From: Planctomycetota bacterium
Lineage (GTDB): Bacteria > Planctomycetota > J058 > JAJDCP01
Assembly: GCA_029260765.1 (NCBI GenBank)
Contig: JAJDCP010000192.1
Span: forward strand, 35,270-99,269
Length of the DNA: 64,000 bases
Direction: 5' to 3'
Position numbers and translations under genes: made by a program. Positions 8,822 to 17,603 of this stretch are shown in pieces. Below the pieces are notes generated by a model. It saw nothing but the letters and a program-made list of their open reading frames with translations. It ran no database searches and was not told the origin of the DNA. The stretch's first letter is position 1, and the number at the start of each line of letters is the position of its first letter.

Positions 8822-9694
8822 ATGCAGACCACGCTCCTGACCAGCGGCTGTGAGGCTGAGCTGCACGCGTTCCTGAGACAGAGTCCCGACACGACCATGT
8901 TCCTGCGCTCCAACCTCGAGCGTGGGGGCATCAGCTACCACGGGGAGGTCTTGCAGGCCGAATACTGGGGCGGCCGGGGGGCCGACGGCAGCTTGTGCGC
9001 GGTGGTGGCGCACGCCTGGAATGGCAGCCTGCTGCTGGACGCTCGAGCGCGCTGTGCCGCGATGCTCGAAGCCCTGCAGCCTCGCCTGGCCCGCCCCGTG
9101 CACGGCCTGGTGGGATCCTGGCAGGAGGTCGTCTGCGCGCGGCGTGTCCTCGGGCTCGACAAGGCGCCGACGTCTCTGGACAGCCACGAACAGCTGATGG
9201 CGCTGGACCTGGCCTCCCTGGCGGTGCCAGCGGGCCTGGCTCGCGGTGAGGTTCGCTGCCGGCCGAGCGCGACCGACGACCTGCCGCTGTTGGTCCGCTG
9301 GCGGGTCGCCTACTCCCTGGAGGTCCTGGGCGCGCAGGCGGGGCCGAAGCTGACGGACGGTTGCCGCAGGGGCGTCGCCCGTACGCACGAGCAGGGCCTG
9401 CTGTGGGTGCTCGAGGCCGATGGGCAGCCGGTTGCGATGACCGGCTTCAACGCGACGCTTCCGGACTGTGTGCAGATCGGCGGAGTCTTCACACCCGAGG
9501 ATCTGCGCTGCCGCGGCTACGCGCGCGCCGCTGTCGCAGGTTCACTATTGGCGGCGCGCGCCGAGGGAGTCGAGCGGGCCTTGCTGTTCACGGAGAGTCC
9601 CGCCGCACACAAAGCCTATGCGGCTCTTGGCTTTACACGTGTGGGCGAGTATGGGATCGTGCTGTTCAAGGAAAAGGGAGCAACCAGTACGTAG
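8822..9694 (+). CDS. GNAT-family N-acetyltransferase
   Basis: A 290-residue protein with a C-terminal GNAT fold: the acetyl-CoA-binding stretch is VFTPEDLRCRGYARAAVAGS (R-x-x-G-x-A type, around residues 222-240), followed by ERALLFTESPAAHKAYAALG and FTRVGEY, the usual last strand-helix-strand. The N-terminal half (about 130 residues) begins like a second, degenerate GNAT-like or ligand-binding domain; such two-part forms occur in this family. The substrate cannot be predicted. The ATG lies behind GGAG with a normal spacing. It is divergent from the kinase gene at 8646, sharing a 175-base upstream region. Confidence 0.88.
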   Translation: MQTTLLTSGCEAELHAFLRQSPDTTMFLRSNLERGGISYHGEVLQAEYWGGRGADGSLCAVVAHAWNGSLLLDARARCAAMLEALQPRLARPVHGLVGSWQEVVCARRVLGLDKAPTSLDSHEQLMALDLASLAVPAGLARGEVRCRPSATDDLPLLVRWRVAYSLEVLGAQAGPKLTDGCRRGVARTHEQGLLWVLEADGQPVAMTGFNATLPDCVQIGGVFTPEDLRCRGYARAAVAGSLLAARAEGVERALLFTESPAAHKAYAALGFTRVGEYGIVLFKEKGATST

Positions 9695-9922
9695 CACCGT
9701 GTCATCATCCGTTCCGCGAGCGTCGCAAGGCGTCCTCAGCCAGTTTCTCTCCAGTGGCAAGTGATCCGGGGGTCTCGTTGTCCACAAACGCTCTGCCGCA
9801 ATGCGTCATGTTTGGTACGGGATGTGCAGCCCCTCGGCTGGAACATCAGGCCTGTCCCCCCATCCCGTGGCTTGCGCCCGGCTGGGTCCTCCCCCAGGCC
9901 TCCCCCACGCTATGAGGAAACC

Positions 9923-11335
9923 ATGCCCAGCCTGCAACGAATCGCTCTGCTCTGTTTCCTGACCGCGCCCCTATGCGCCCAATCAACGACCGTCGAGCAG
10001 CTCTTCCCGCTGCACTCCGGCGACACCTGGAGCTACAGCTGGACCGATGCGGCCGGGAACACCGGCTCCCATGACATCGAGGTCGTCGATACGCTGTACA
10101 GCTCTTGGTACAAAGTGGCCGGCCTGCCTTTTGGCGACACCCAGGCGCGCTGGTACCGCCGCGCCAACACCCGTCTGTACCAGTGGCGGGGCTACTACGC
10201 CACCATGTTCGACAGCGCCGCCTCCGTCGGCCAGATCCAATCTCTGTCGGCCATCGCGAGCGAGCTTCGCAACGCCACGATCGCGCTGGCAGACGACGAC
10301 GCGTCCATCACCGTACCGGCGGGAACCTGGCAGGGCTGCTATGTGTATTCGATCCAGACCTCGAGCGGCCTCGGCCTACGCTCAATCAGCCTGGCCCCCG
10401 GTGCCGGCCTGGTCGAATACACCGTCAGCACTGCCCAGGGTGAGACCCACTACACCCTGAAACGGGCGGACATCGACGGCGCCATCTACCCCAAGGCGCG
10501 CGGCGCCCATTTGCTGCTCACCAGCGACCGCCTGGCCTACCAGACCGACGCAAGTGGCAACGTCTCGATGCGGTTGAGCCTCGAAGTCGCCACTCTCGGT
10601 GACCCGCTGACCCTGCATTTCACCAGTGGCCAGCGTTACGACATCAGCGTCGCCCCCGCCAACAACCCGGGCCAGCCGGCCTGGGTGTGGAGCGCGAACA
10701 AGCTGTTCACGATGGCGACCTCCAGCATTGATCTGGTGCCTGGGCAGCCGCTGGTCTTCCAGAGCTCGTTCGATGTTCCCTCTTTGCAGAGCGGCGACTA
10801 CATCGTGCGCATGCAGCTGGTCGGCAGCCATCGCTTTGCCGCGGAGAGCCCGATCTCGGTCAATGGCGCGGCGGCCAACAGCTGGCCGGCCCCGTCGCCC
10901 GCGGGCAGCTTCGTCGTTTTCAGCGACCCCGACCCGGCCAACGGCTGGAACGTCGGTGACAATGGCTATCTGTGGACTCCCCTGCTGACGGTCTCGCAAG
11001 GTGAGCTGACCAAGGGCAACGGCACCTTCTCGGCACAGGGCCTGCCCGCGCTGAGCAACGACCACTACACCTTGTTGCAGCAGGCCATCGTCGACATCTG
11101 GGACCTGGCGCTGGTCTGGCGCTACGACGACGGCAGCCAGGGGCCGGAGGGTACGCTGACCATGGGCAACGCCGGCAACGCAGGCTACTTCGAGTTCGGC
11201 ACCCACACCCGCGCCCAGGATGGCCTCGACTACGACACCGTGCGCTGGCGCGACATCGACGACAACAGCTACACCCTCTACTACCTGGCAGACGGCAACG
11301 GCTGGGCCCTCAAGGCGCGTCAGTACGACAACTGA
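9923..11335 (+). CDS. secreted protein of unknown function
   Basis: From the ATG at 9923, which has a GAGGA ribosome site just upstream, the product is 470 residues and begins with a signal peptide, MPSLQRIALLCFLTAPLCAQ; upstream in-frame starts would bury that signal, so they were not used. The mature part is rich in Tyr, Trp, Ser and Thr and looks all-beta. Early sequence LFPLHSGDTWSYSW is similar in style to exported beta-rich proteins that start with 'L...G..W.Y'. A middle part (about residues 210-310) looks like an immunoglobulin-like beta domain (LHFTSGQRYDISV). No catalytic motif, lipobox or sorting tail is visible. It is a single gene. Confidence 0.75.
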   Translation: MPSLQRIALLCFLTAPLCAQSTTVEQLFPLHSGDTWSYSWTDAAGNTGSHDIEVVDTLYSSWYKVAGLPFGDTQARWYRRANTRLYQWRGYYATMFDSAASVGQIQSLSAIASELRNATIALADDDASITVPAGTWQGCYVYSIQTSSGLGLRSISLAPGAGLVEYTVSTAQGETHYTLKRADIDGAIYPKARGAHLLLTSDRLAYQTDASGNVSMRLSLEVATLGDPLTLHFTSGQRYDISVAPANNPGQPAWVWSANKLFTMATSSIDLVPGQPLVFQSSFDVPSLQSGDYIVRMQLVGSHRFAAESPISVNGAAANSWPAPSPAGSFVVFSDPDPANGWNVGDNGYLWTPLLTVSQGELTKGNGTFSAQGLPALSNDHYTLLQQAIVDIWDLALVWRYDDGSQGPEGTLTMGNAGNAGYFEFGTHTRAQDGLDYDTVRWRDIDDNSYTLYYLADGNGWALKARQYDN

Positions 11336-11442
11336 GCTGCTTCACTCTGCTTCGAGCTGCAGTTGGTCGAGACGTAATTCCTGGGCGCAGACGGCCTGCA
11401 CGCACGCCATCGCAACCAGCAGCCGCCCGAGGCGTGCGCCGC

Positions 11443-12237
11443 TCATAGCAGCACAGCTTGTCCCGCCGCCTGGCTTCCGCTCATCAGCTCACCCAGCATC
11501 ACCAGCACCGTGGCCGCGTACAAAATGCCTGTCGCCGACTGGGTCGCATGCAGGCGCACCGTGCGCACAGTCAGGTACCAGAGCACGCCCGGCACCACGA
11601 GACCGACCAGGATCCGGCTGGCGAAGATCAGCGTCTCCAGGTCGAGCCCCACGAGCTCGGGACCATACCCACAAGCAAACGCCAGCCCCAACAAGCCTGC
11701 CCGCAACAGCAGACAGATCCCGAATGCGAGCAGAATGCGCCGCAGCGGTTGGATCGACAAGCCCGGTATGATCAGATAGAAGTGGCCCAGCTTCATCGCC
11801 CCCGTGACACTGCCCAGCAACATCGCTGAGACCGCGAAGCTGACCAGCCATACGCTCAAGTGCGCGGCTGTCCCCGTCCCGAGCAGCGCCTGGGCATCGG
11901 CCAGGCTGCCAAGCAGGCTGAGGCCGCCCGCCAGCCAGAGCACCCACTGCCCGCGCCCGCCCGCCAGGCCTCCCAGCCGCGCGCGGTACCAGAGCAGAAG
12001 CAGAGCCCCGACCAGATAGGCGCAGTACGCCGCCGGGGGCCCCGCATTGCGCCAGGCGGGCAGAGGATCGCCGACGTCCGGGCGCGCCCCGGGGTGCAAC
12101 AGTACGGCGAAGACCAACAGGGACAGACACAACTCGGCGGTGAAGGCAAAGAAGCGCCGCCCGGTGTCTTTGCGCCGCACCAACAGCGAGACGAGCAAGA
12201 TTCCTGCGGCCAGTTGGGCAAAAAAGATCGATGCCAT
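11443..12237 (-). CDS. multi-pass membrane protein
   Basis: From ATG 12237 the product is 264 residues with about seven or eight hydrophobic helices. The longer upstream frame is a chance extension over the next gene and was rejected. A distinctive line is TGAMKLGHFYLIIPGLSIQP LRRI, where a Gly-His-Phe/Trp-Tyr-Leu motif sits in a membrane helix; I have the impression of similar G-H-W-Y-L motifs in uncharacterised bacterial membrane proteins, but cannot name a family. The buried His might bind a cofactor; that is speculation. It begins 53 bases after the stop of the membrane gene at 12291-12938 and is probably cotranscribed with it. Confidence 0.75.
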   Translation of the reverse strand: MASIFFAQLAAGILLVSLLVRRKDTGRRFFAFTAELCLSLLVFAVLLHPGARPDVGDPLPAWRNAGPPAAYCAYLVGALLLLWYRARLGGLAGGRGQWVLWLAGGLSLLGSLADAQALLGTGTAAHLSVWLVSFAVSAMLLGSVTGAMKLGHFYLIIPGLSIQPLRRILLAFGICLLLRAGLLGLAFACGYGPELVGLDLETLIFASRILVGLVVPGVLWYLTVRTVRLHATQSATGILYAATVLVMLGELMSGSQAAGQAVLL

Positions 12238-12290
12238 CGCAGCCTCGCCTTGTGCAGATTCTTCGCCCAACGTCGCATTGCAAGGCCACC

Positions 12291-12938
12291 CTATCCGCGG
12301 GCGGGGACATCTTCCAGGCCCGTGCCTGCGCGCCGAGCGCGTCGGATACGGACACACGCCGCGATGGCTCCCAGCACGGCGCCGAGATAGACGCCCGCAT
12401 GGATGCCCCAGACCCAGCGGAAAGCCTCCGTTGCCGCCAGTCCAAGGTCGTCGGCCAGCAGCGTGCTCGCATCGAGAGGGTCGAGGAGAAACAAGACTGG
12501 TGCGCTCAGCAAGGGGACCGTCAGGGCTGCTGCCAGCGGATAGAGGCAATAGCCCGCAAGCTGGCGCGCACCAAGCTGCGCCAGGCCCGGCCGCGGGTTG
12601 TTCGCGATCAAGAGCACCCCGCCGAGCAGCAGACCCGCGACGCAGCCCGCGTGAAGGCTGAGCTCGAGGACCTGGGCGGGCAGCTCCGGCCCCGCACGCA
12701 GGCCTTTGGCCAGGACGAAATAGTCGGGGGAGAGCCGCACGGTCAGCTGGTCGACGGCCAGACCGAAGGCCGCTCCCAGACCTCCGCAGAACAACAGGAA
12801 CGCGTACTCCCGCCATTTGGTCGCGCCGCGACGGTGGATCGCGAGGTCGACGCCCGTCCGCATTGCCAGGAAAAGCAGCAGGGCGAGCAGCCGGATCGGG
12901 AAAGGGATCGCGCGGTAGCCGTCCAGAAGCTGCTGCAT
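12291..12938 (-). CDS. membrane protein with DQLTxxxSPDYF motif
   Basis: A 215-residue protein starting MQQLLDGYRAIPFPIRL at ATG 12938, with about five hydrophobic helices. After the second helix it carries GLAVDQLTVRLSPDYFVLAK, close to the pattern DQ(I/L)TxxxSPEYF of a widespread uncharacterised bacterial membrane family. Upstream in-frame starts run into the divergent acetyltransferase and are unlikely. The next gene on the same strand (11443-12237) is also a membrane protein, which suggests a two-gene operon. No function can be given. Confidence 0.75.
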   Translation of the reverse strand: MQQLLDGYRAIPFPIRLLALLLFLAMRTGVDLAIHRRGATKWREYAFLLFCGGLGAAFGLAVDQLTVRLSPDYFVLAKGLRAGPELPAQVLELSLHAGCVAGLLLGGVLLIANNPRPGLAQLGARQLAGYCLYPLAAALTVPLLSAPVLFLLDPLDASTLLADDLGLAATEAFRWVWGIHAGVYLGAVLGAIAACVRIRRARRAGTGLEDVPARG

Positions 12939-13017
12939 ACGGCCTCCGGTATCGGGTAGGCTCGTGACGCCGTAGGGGGTGCCCAGGTTCAGCGCGCACA
13001 AGGAAATGGGACCAACA

Positions 13018-13809
13018 ATGGAACTGCGATCACTCGGATACCGGACAGACCTGTTCTTCTGCCCGCTGGTGACCGACCGGGGCTCATACCTGGTGGTGCG
13101 GACACCTGACAATCCCGGCTACCACTGGGGCAACTTCCTGCTCTTCGACCGCCCGCCCGGTCCAGGAGCATTGGAAGCCTGGTTCGCGGCTTTCGAGACC
13201 GAGATCGCCTCGAAACAAGCCACGGACCACCGAGCGCTGGCCTGGGACGGAGTTGCGGGTGAGATGGGGGATGTGCAGCCCTTCGTCGAGCAGGGCATGG
13301 ACCTCGAGCGCTCCGTCGTGCTGACCAGCGAGAGCCCGCGACCTCCCCCGCGGCCCCAGGACACGGTCACGGTCAGGCCTTTGACAAGTGCCGCTGACTG
13401 GGACCAGGCGCTCGAGAACCAGATCGCCTGCCGGGATCTCCGTTATGAGCTCGGAAAGTACCGCGCCTTCAAACAGAACCAGATGCAGCGCTACCGGGCG
13501 TTGAGCGAGGCGGGCAAGGGGACGTGGTTTGGCGGGTTTCTCGGCGACAGGTTGGTGGCCGATCTCGGCATCTACCACGCGCAGGGCATCGGGCGCTACC
13601 AGGCTGTCGGGACGCACCCCGCCCATCGCCGGCAGGGAATCTGTGGCACTCTGGTGCATCAGGCGGGCGCGTACGCACGTGCCCAGTTCGGCGTGAAGAC
13701 GCTGGTGCTGGTCGCCGATCCCGACGACCAGGCGGCCCGCGTCTACCAATCGGTGGGGTTTGCGCCCACGGAACAGATCGTGGCGCTGCATTCCTGCTCA
13801 AATTGCTGA
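13018..13809 (+). CDS. GNAT-family N-acetyltransferase
   Basis: A 263-residue protein read from ATG 13018 (MELRSLGYRTDLFF), because AAGGA lies upstream at 13000-13004 and this opening is what related proteins usually have. N-terminal LVVRTPDNPGYHWGNFLLFD is typical of a GNAT subfamily with an extra N-terminal module. The acetyl-CoA site is VGTHPAHRRQGICGTLVHQA (pattern V-x(3)-R-R-x-G-I/x-x-x-L), and the last part reads LVADPDDQAARVYQSVGFAP, a textbook GNAT ending. Substrate unknown. Divergent from the membrane-protein pair at 11443-12938, with 79 bases between starts. Confidence 0.88.
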   Translation: MELRSLGYRTDLFFCPLVTDRGSYLVVRTPDNPGYHWGNFLLFDRPPGPGALEAWFAAFETEIASKQATDHRALAWDGVAGEMGDVQPFVEQGMDLERSVVLTSESPRPPPRPQDTVTVRPLTSAADWDQALENQIACRDLRYELGKYRAFKQNQMQRYRALSEAGKGTWFGGFLGDRLVADLGIYHAQGIGRYQAVGTHPAHRRQGICGTLVHQAGAYARAQFGVKTLVLVADPDDQAARVYQSVGFAPTEQIVALHSCSNC

Positions 13810-13828
13810 CCGAAAAGACGCGCCGATC

Positions 13829-14956
13829 TCAGGCAGCCAGCTGCTGATAGAGCTCCAATCCCGCCAGCCTGTTCTCTATCTCGCGCGCCTGGACCGTGAA
13901 GCAGCGCCACTGGCCGCGCACGTAGTGCGCCAGGCTGAGCAGGGCCAGGCCCGAAACCAGCGGAAGAGCGCCATAGGTCGCGGCCTGCTCGACCGCCTCG
14001 TTCAGCCTGCCTGGTCCCCCCTCCGCACCGATCGCGAGCCAGAGTCCCGGGCTCAGCAGCAGAGCCACTCCGGCGACCAACGCGAACAGCGAAAGGATGC
14101 GCCCGCTCAGCTGCAGAGCCTCTGTCGCGGCGGGATCCTGTGGCTGCTGCAGCGCGTCCCCCAGAGCGCAGGTAGCCGTCTCGATCCGGCCTAGCAGACG
14201 CTGCGCAAGCAGCAGCAAACTGGCCAGGTACAGTCCACCGGCCGCGCAGACCAGACCGAGCAGCAGGAGACTTGCGCAGAACATGCCGAGGAACCACATG
14301 CGCGGCTCGCCCAGCAGGAAGAGCTGAGTCCCCACGAAGAACCGGACGCCGCCGAACAGCCAGGACGCCAACGCAACCTGTGCGATCATGCCCGCGACAA
14401 GCCGGGGATGGCTGCGCGGCGTCCGATCCACAGCTGCCTTCCTGACGCTCCTTCGCCTGCTGAGCGCCGCCCGGGCGCGGGACAGGGCGCACATGCGCTG
14501 GCACAACATCAGGCTGCCCGCTGCGATGCCCACCAGAAACACGACGCAGCTCCCCCAGCAGATTACGCTGAGATAGAGCGGGCCCGTGCCATCGACGTCC
14601 GGCCCCAGTCCCAGAAGGCCGGCAAGGCCCAGGACACACGCGCAACACAGCAGCCGCGTCGGAGCTGCCAGCATCCGCCGCCTCTCTCCAGCGCGCCTCG
14701 GCGAGCCCTCGATCGCCGCCAGCTTCTGCAGGAAGTACGCGCCGAGCACTGGCAAGAACGAAAGACACAGCCCGATGCACAGTGATGCGAGCAAGGACCC
14801 TTCGGGAAAGTCCAGCGGCGGCTGCGAGTAGAGATAGCGGTAGTCGGGGAAGCACGCCTGCAGGACCGCGAGACACAGGCCGTTGAGCAACCAGGCGCTG
14901 AGTGCCCCGCCGGCGATCAGCAGCCACGAGCCCCCCTGCCTGTGTGTCAGATCCAC
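13829..14956 (-). CDS. multi-pass membrane protein of unknown function
   Basis: A 375-residue protein with about eight hydrophobic helices and short Arg-rich loops (for example SRARAALSRRRSVRK between helices). The GTG at 14956 is chosen because a strong AAGGAG site is six bases upstream; the longer frame back to 15049 has no such site. The last 40 residues are soluble and helical (QAREIENRLAGLELYQQLAA). No transporter or enzyme motif is visible. It ends 19 bases from the converging acetyltransferase gene. Confidence 0.7.
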   Translation of the reverse strand: MDLTHRQGGSWLLIAGGALSAWLLNGLCLAVLQACFPDYRYLYSQPPLDFPEGSLLASLCIGLCLSFLPVLGAYFLQKLAAIEGSPRRAGERRRMLAAPTRLLCCACVLGLAGLLGLGPDVDGTGPLYLSVICWGSCVVFLVGIAAGSLMLCQRMCALSRARAALSRRRSVRKAAVDRTPRSHPRLVAGMIAQVALASWLFGGVRFFVGTQLFLLGEPRMWFLGMFCASLLLLGLVCAAGGLYLASLLLLAQRLLGRIETATCALGDALQQPQDPAATEALQLSGRILSLFALVAGVALLLSPGLWLAIGAEGGPGRLNEAVEQAATYGALPLVSGLALLSLAHYVRGQWRCFTVQAREIENRLAGLELYQQLAA

Positions 14957-14962
14957 TTTACA

Positions 14963-14968
14963 CTCCTT
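14963..14968 (-). promoter_or_regulatory. ribosome binding site deciding GTG start
   Basis: AAGGAG on the minus strand, six bases before the GTG at 14956. It settles the start of the membrane protein gene at 13829-14956 over longer in-frame choices. Confidence 0.7.
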
Positions 14969-15148
14969 ACAACCGACGGACCCGCGGAAGCGGCTCCGGC
15001 TGATGGGGCGCTGCACATCCGAGTGATTCGCACGCAGCGTGCCAGTCAAGGGACCGGTTGCTCGGAAAGCATCAAGCTCGGGTCAAGGATCGAGGCGCTA
15101 GGCCATTTGGTCTTCGAGGAGCTGCAAGCAGACGCTCTGCTTCCCTGA

Positions 15149-16216
15149 TCAAGGAACCTGCTGCCACATCTCCTTTGTCATCACACAGCGGAAACCGATG
15201 TGGGAGGTGCCGGTGTCCGGCGGCGTCCCGCGCCGGGCACTGGGGCGGTATGAGGCGCAGTAGCTGTCGCTGCACAGGAAAGAGCCGCCCTTGGTGACGC
15301 GGCCCTGGGCGTAGGGCTCGGCCGGGTTCCAGCCGGCATCCGGCCCTTGCGGGTCGCAGCAGACCTCGTTGCGCGCCAGCCGCACATACTGGTCGGCCGC
15401 GTACCAATCGCTGCACCACTCCCAGACGTTGCCTGCCATGTCGACCAGACCCCAGCCATTGGCCGCGTAGGACCCCACCGGAGCGGTGCGCAGGAAACCG
15501 TCGGCGAGCGTGTTCTCGTAAGGAAAAGGGCCCTGCCAGGTGTTGCAGACGGGGGCAGCTTCGTCGAGGGGCGCGGCCCCCCAGACGTTGGGCTGGCCGT
15601 CCAGCCCACCGCGCGCAGCGTACTCCCACTCGGCCTCTGTCGGCAAGCGTTTGCCCGCCCAGGCGCAGTAGGCCATCGCGTCGTGCCAGGAGATATGGAC
15701 CACGGGATGCTGCTCGAGGCCGTCGAGGGTGCTGCCTGGACCTTCGGGATGCCGCCACTGGGTACCCTCCTGCCACTTCCACCAGCCCGCCAGATTGTCC
15801 AGCGGCACCACCCCCGCGGACATCGTGAACAGCAGCGACCCGGGAACGAGCACCGAAGGGTCCGGGGGAGGCGTGCCCGGAGCGACCTGGGCCATGATCT
15901 CTTCGAGCGACGGGACGGTCTCGGCGGTTGTCCGATGGCCTGTGGCCTCCACAAAGGCCTGGAACTGGGCGTTGGTGACCTCGTGCACATCGATGTAGAA
16001 GCCTGTGACCTCAACTTCGTGCACCGGACCCTCATTGGGATGGGAAAGAGGATCATTCCCACCCATGCGGAAGCGGCCGCCGGGAATCCAGACCATGCCG
16101 GGGGGAGCCTCGCTGCGTCCGGCGGGCGGAGTTTCGGGGGCAGCCGGAGATGGGATCGCGTACCAGATCAACCCAGCGAGGAGGACCAGGGCGACGCCAA
16201 TGAGCAGGGCACGCAT
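15149..16216 (-). CDS. formylglycine-generating enzyme (sulfatase-activating, SUMF1 family), membrane-anchored
   Basis: A 355-residue protein from ATG 16216. It starts with one N-terminal membrane segment (LLIGVALVLLAGLIWYAI), then PGMVWIPGGRFRMGG at residue 40 onward, the standard opening of the FGE-sulfatase domain, and later RLPTEAEWEYAARGG and MAGNVWEWCSDWY. The end carries KGGSFLCSDSYCASYRPSAR with Cys315 and Cys320 in the spacing of the catalytic cysteine pair of true FGE, and the GFRC closing motif. True FGE oxidises a Cys in sulfatases to formylglycine using O2 and copper. That makes this more than a generic SUMF1 protein; the client sulfatase is not in the window. The paralogue at 16425 lacks the pair. 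Upstream in-frame extension to 16540 was rejected. Confidence 0.87.
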   Translation of the reverse strand: MRALLIGVALVLLAGLIWYAIPSPAAPETPPAGRSEAPPGMVWIPGGRFRMGGNDPLSHPNEGPVHEVEVTGFYIDVHEVTNAQFQAFVEATGHRTTAETVPSLEEIMAQVAPGTPPPDPSVLVPGSLLFTMSAGVVPLDNLAGWWKWQEGTQWRHPEGPGSTLDGLEQHPVVHISWHDAMAYCAWAGKRLPTEAEWEYAARGGLDGQPNVWGAAPLDEAAPVCNTWQGPFPYENTLADGFLRTAPVGSYAANGWGLVDMAGNVWEWCSDWYAADQYVRLARNEVCCDPQGPDAGWNPAEPYAQGRVTKGGSFLCSDSYCASYRPSARRGTPPDTGTSHIGFRCVMTKEMWQQVP

Positions 16217-16424
16217 GACAGACTCCTGCGGACAGGCAGTTGCAGAACGGACAGTGTCATTGTTCGCAAGGCTTTGCCCGCTACAACCGAAAACTGCCCG
16301 CGCAGGCCCGCGGGGCTGCCCGGCGCGGCTCGTACCAGACGTTCGCTGGATGTGCACCCAACGCTCAGCATACGGCGCAGGCTCCCGAGAACCTGCGAAG
16401 GAAGGCAATCCGCGCCAGACAACC

Positions 16425-17306
16425 TCAGGGAATCGTTCTGACTGGCCGGAAGCCTTGGATGTACGAGCCCTGAAGATAGGTACTTTGGGCGCGTTTGGCT
16501 GCACGGCACGCACGTGCTGTGTAGTTCCACCCGCCCCCACGCACGACGCGCAGCCCCATGTGGGAGGCGTGCTCGTCCCAGCGCAGCGGGTCGTTCACGG
16601 CGTCGGCGGGTTGATCCTCATAGACATCGAAACACCACTCCCAGACGTTCCCCAGCATGTCGTAGAGGCCCCAGGCATTGGGTCGTTTCTGCGCAACATC
16701 GTGGGTTCGGAGATCGGCGTTCTCTCTGTGCCACGCGACGGCTTCCAGTGCGTCGTAACGCGACGAGTCTGCGCCCGCTCGGCAGGCAAGCTCCCACTCT
16801 GCCTCGCTGGGCAGGCGGTAGCCGGGGCTCTGCAGCCCGTGGAATGTCACATCGCGGCCATCGATGGCGTAAGCCGGCTCCAGCATTTCCAGCTCGGAGA
16901 GCCGATTGCAGAACTCCAGGGCCTGCAACCAGGAGACACTCTCCACGGGTCTGTCGTCTCCCTTGAACCCGCTCGGGTTGGCGCCCATCACGGTCAAGTA
17001 TTGGGACTGGGTGACTTCCGTCTTTGCCATATAGACGCTGCGCGAGACCTCGACCTCGTGCTGCGGCTCGTTGTCCCAACGTCCCTCCTCATCTTCTGGC
17101 GAGCCCATGCTGAAAATCCCCGCGGGAACCAGCACGAAGCTCATCCCGCAGTGATTCGCAACTGCAGGCGGAAGGCCGTCGACCTCTTCCTGTTTGGTGT
17201 CGACCTCCCACCAGGGTTCGAGCTCGCGCAGACCAGGCAAGATCTCATGCTGGGCTTGCACCCCCAGCGTCAAGCAAAGCAGGAACAGGGCGACGTTTGT
17301 TCGCAT
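16425..17306 (-). CDS. SUMF1/FGE-sulfatase-domain protein, secreted, without catalytic cysteines
   Basis: A 293-residue protein from ATG 17306, preceded by GGAG at normal spacing; an ATG five codons earlier is possible. A signal peptide (MRTNVALFLLCLTLGVQAQ) leads to FVLVPAGIFSMGSPEDEEGR, then YRLPSEAEWELACRAG, YDMLGNVWEWCFD and GFRPVR, all hallmarks of the SUMF1 fold. Where FGE has CxxxxC, this protein reads RGGGWNYTARACRAAKR, so only one Cys remains and it is out of register; it should not form formylglycine. Family members like this are usually treated as binding or effector domains. It lies upstream of the active paralogue on the same strand, 208 bases away. Confidence 0.85.
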   Translation of the reverse strand: MRTNVALFLLCLTLGVQAQHEILPGLRELEPWWEVDTKQEEVDGLPPAVANHCGMSFVLVPAGIFSMGSPEDEEGRWDNEPQHEVEVSRSVYMAKTEVTQSQYLTVMGANPSGFKGDDRPVESVSWLQALEFCNRLSELEMLEPAYAIDGRDVTFHGLQSPGYRLPSEAEWELACRAGADSSRYDALEAVAWHRENADLRTHDVAQKRPNAWGLYDMLGNVWEWCFDVYEDQPADAVNDPLRWDEHASHMGLRVVRGGGWNYTARACRAAKRAQSTYLQGSYIQGFRPVRTIP

Positions 17307-17603
17307 GATCAACTCCACCAAATCTGTGCCGCACAGCCACGACCTCCAGATGCTAGCCGATCTACTGCTGGGGCGTCAACGCGCCGCCGCGCGGCAAGTA
17401 GCGGCTTGATGCGTCACACCAAACTGCGCTTCCTTGCCAGCGTCCGACCATCGCCTGAGCTCTGCCAAGTTCCGGCCACGCCACGGATGCTCCCGGAGCA
17501 TTTGAAGATCTTCGGCTGCTGAGCTAGACTCGGGCAGCACACAATCGAGGGATGGGGCCCGGCTTCCAAACACGCAGAGCGCGAGTGTGGGGGGCCTCTC
17601 TGG

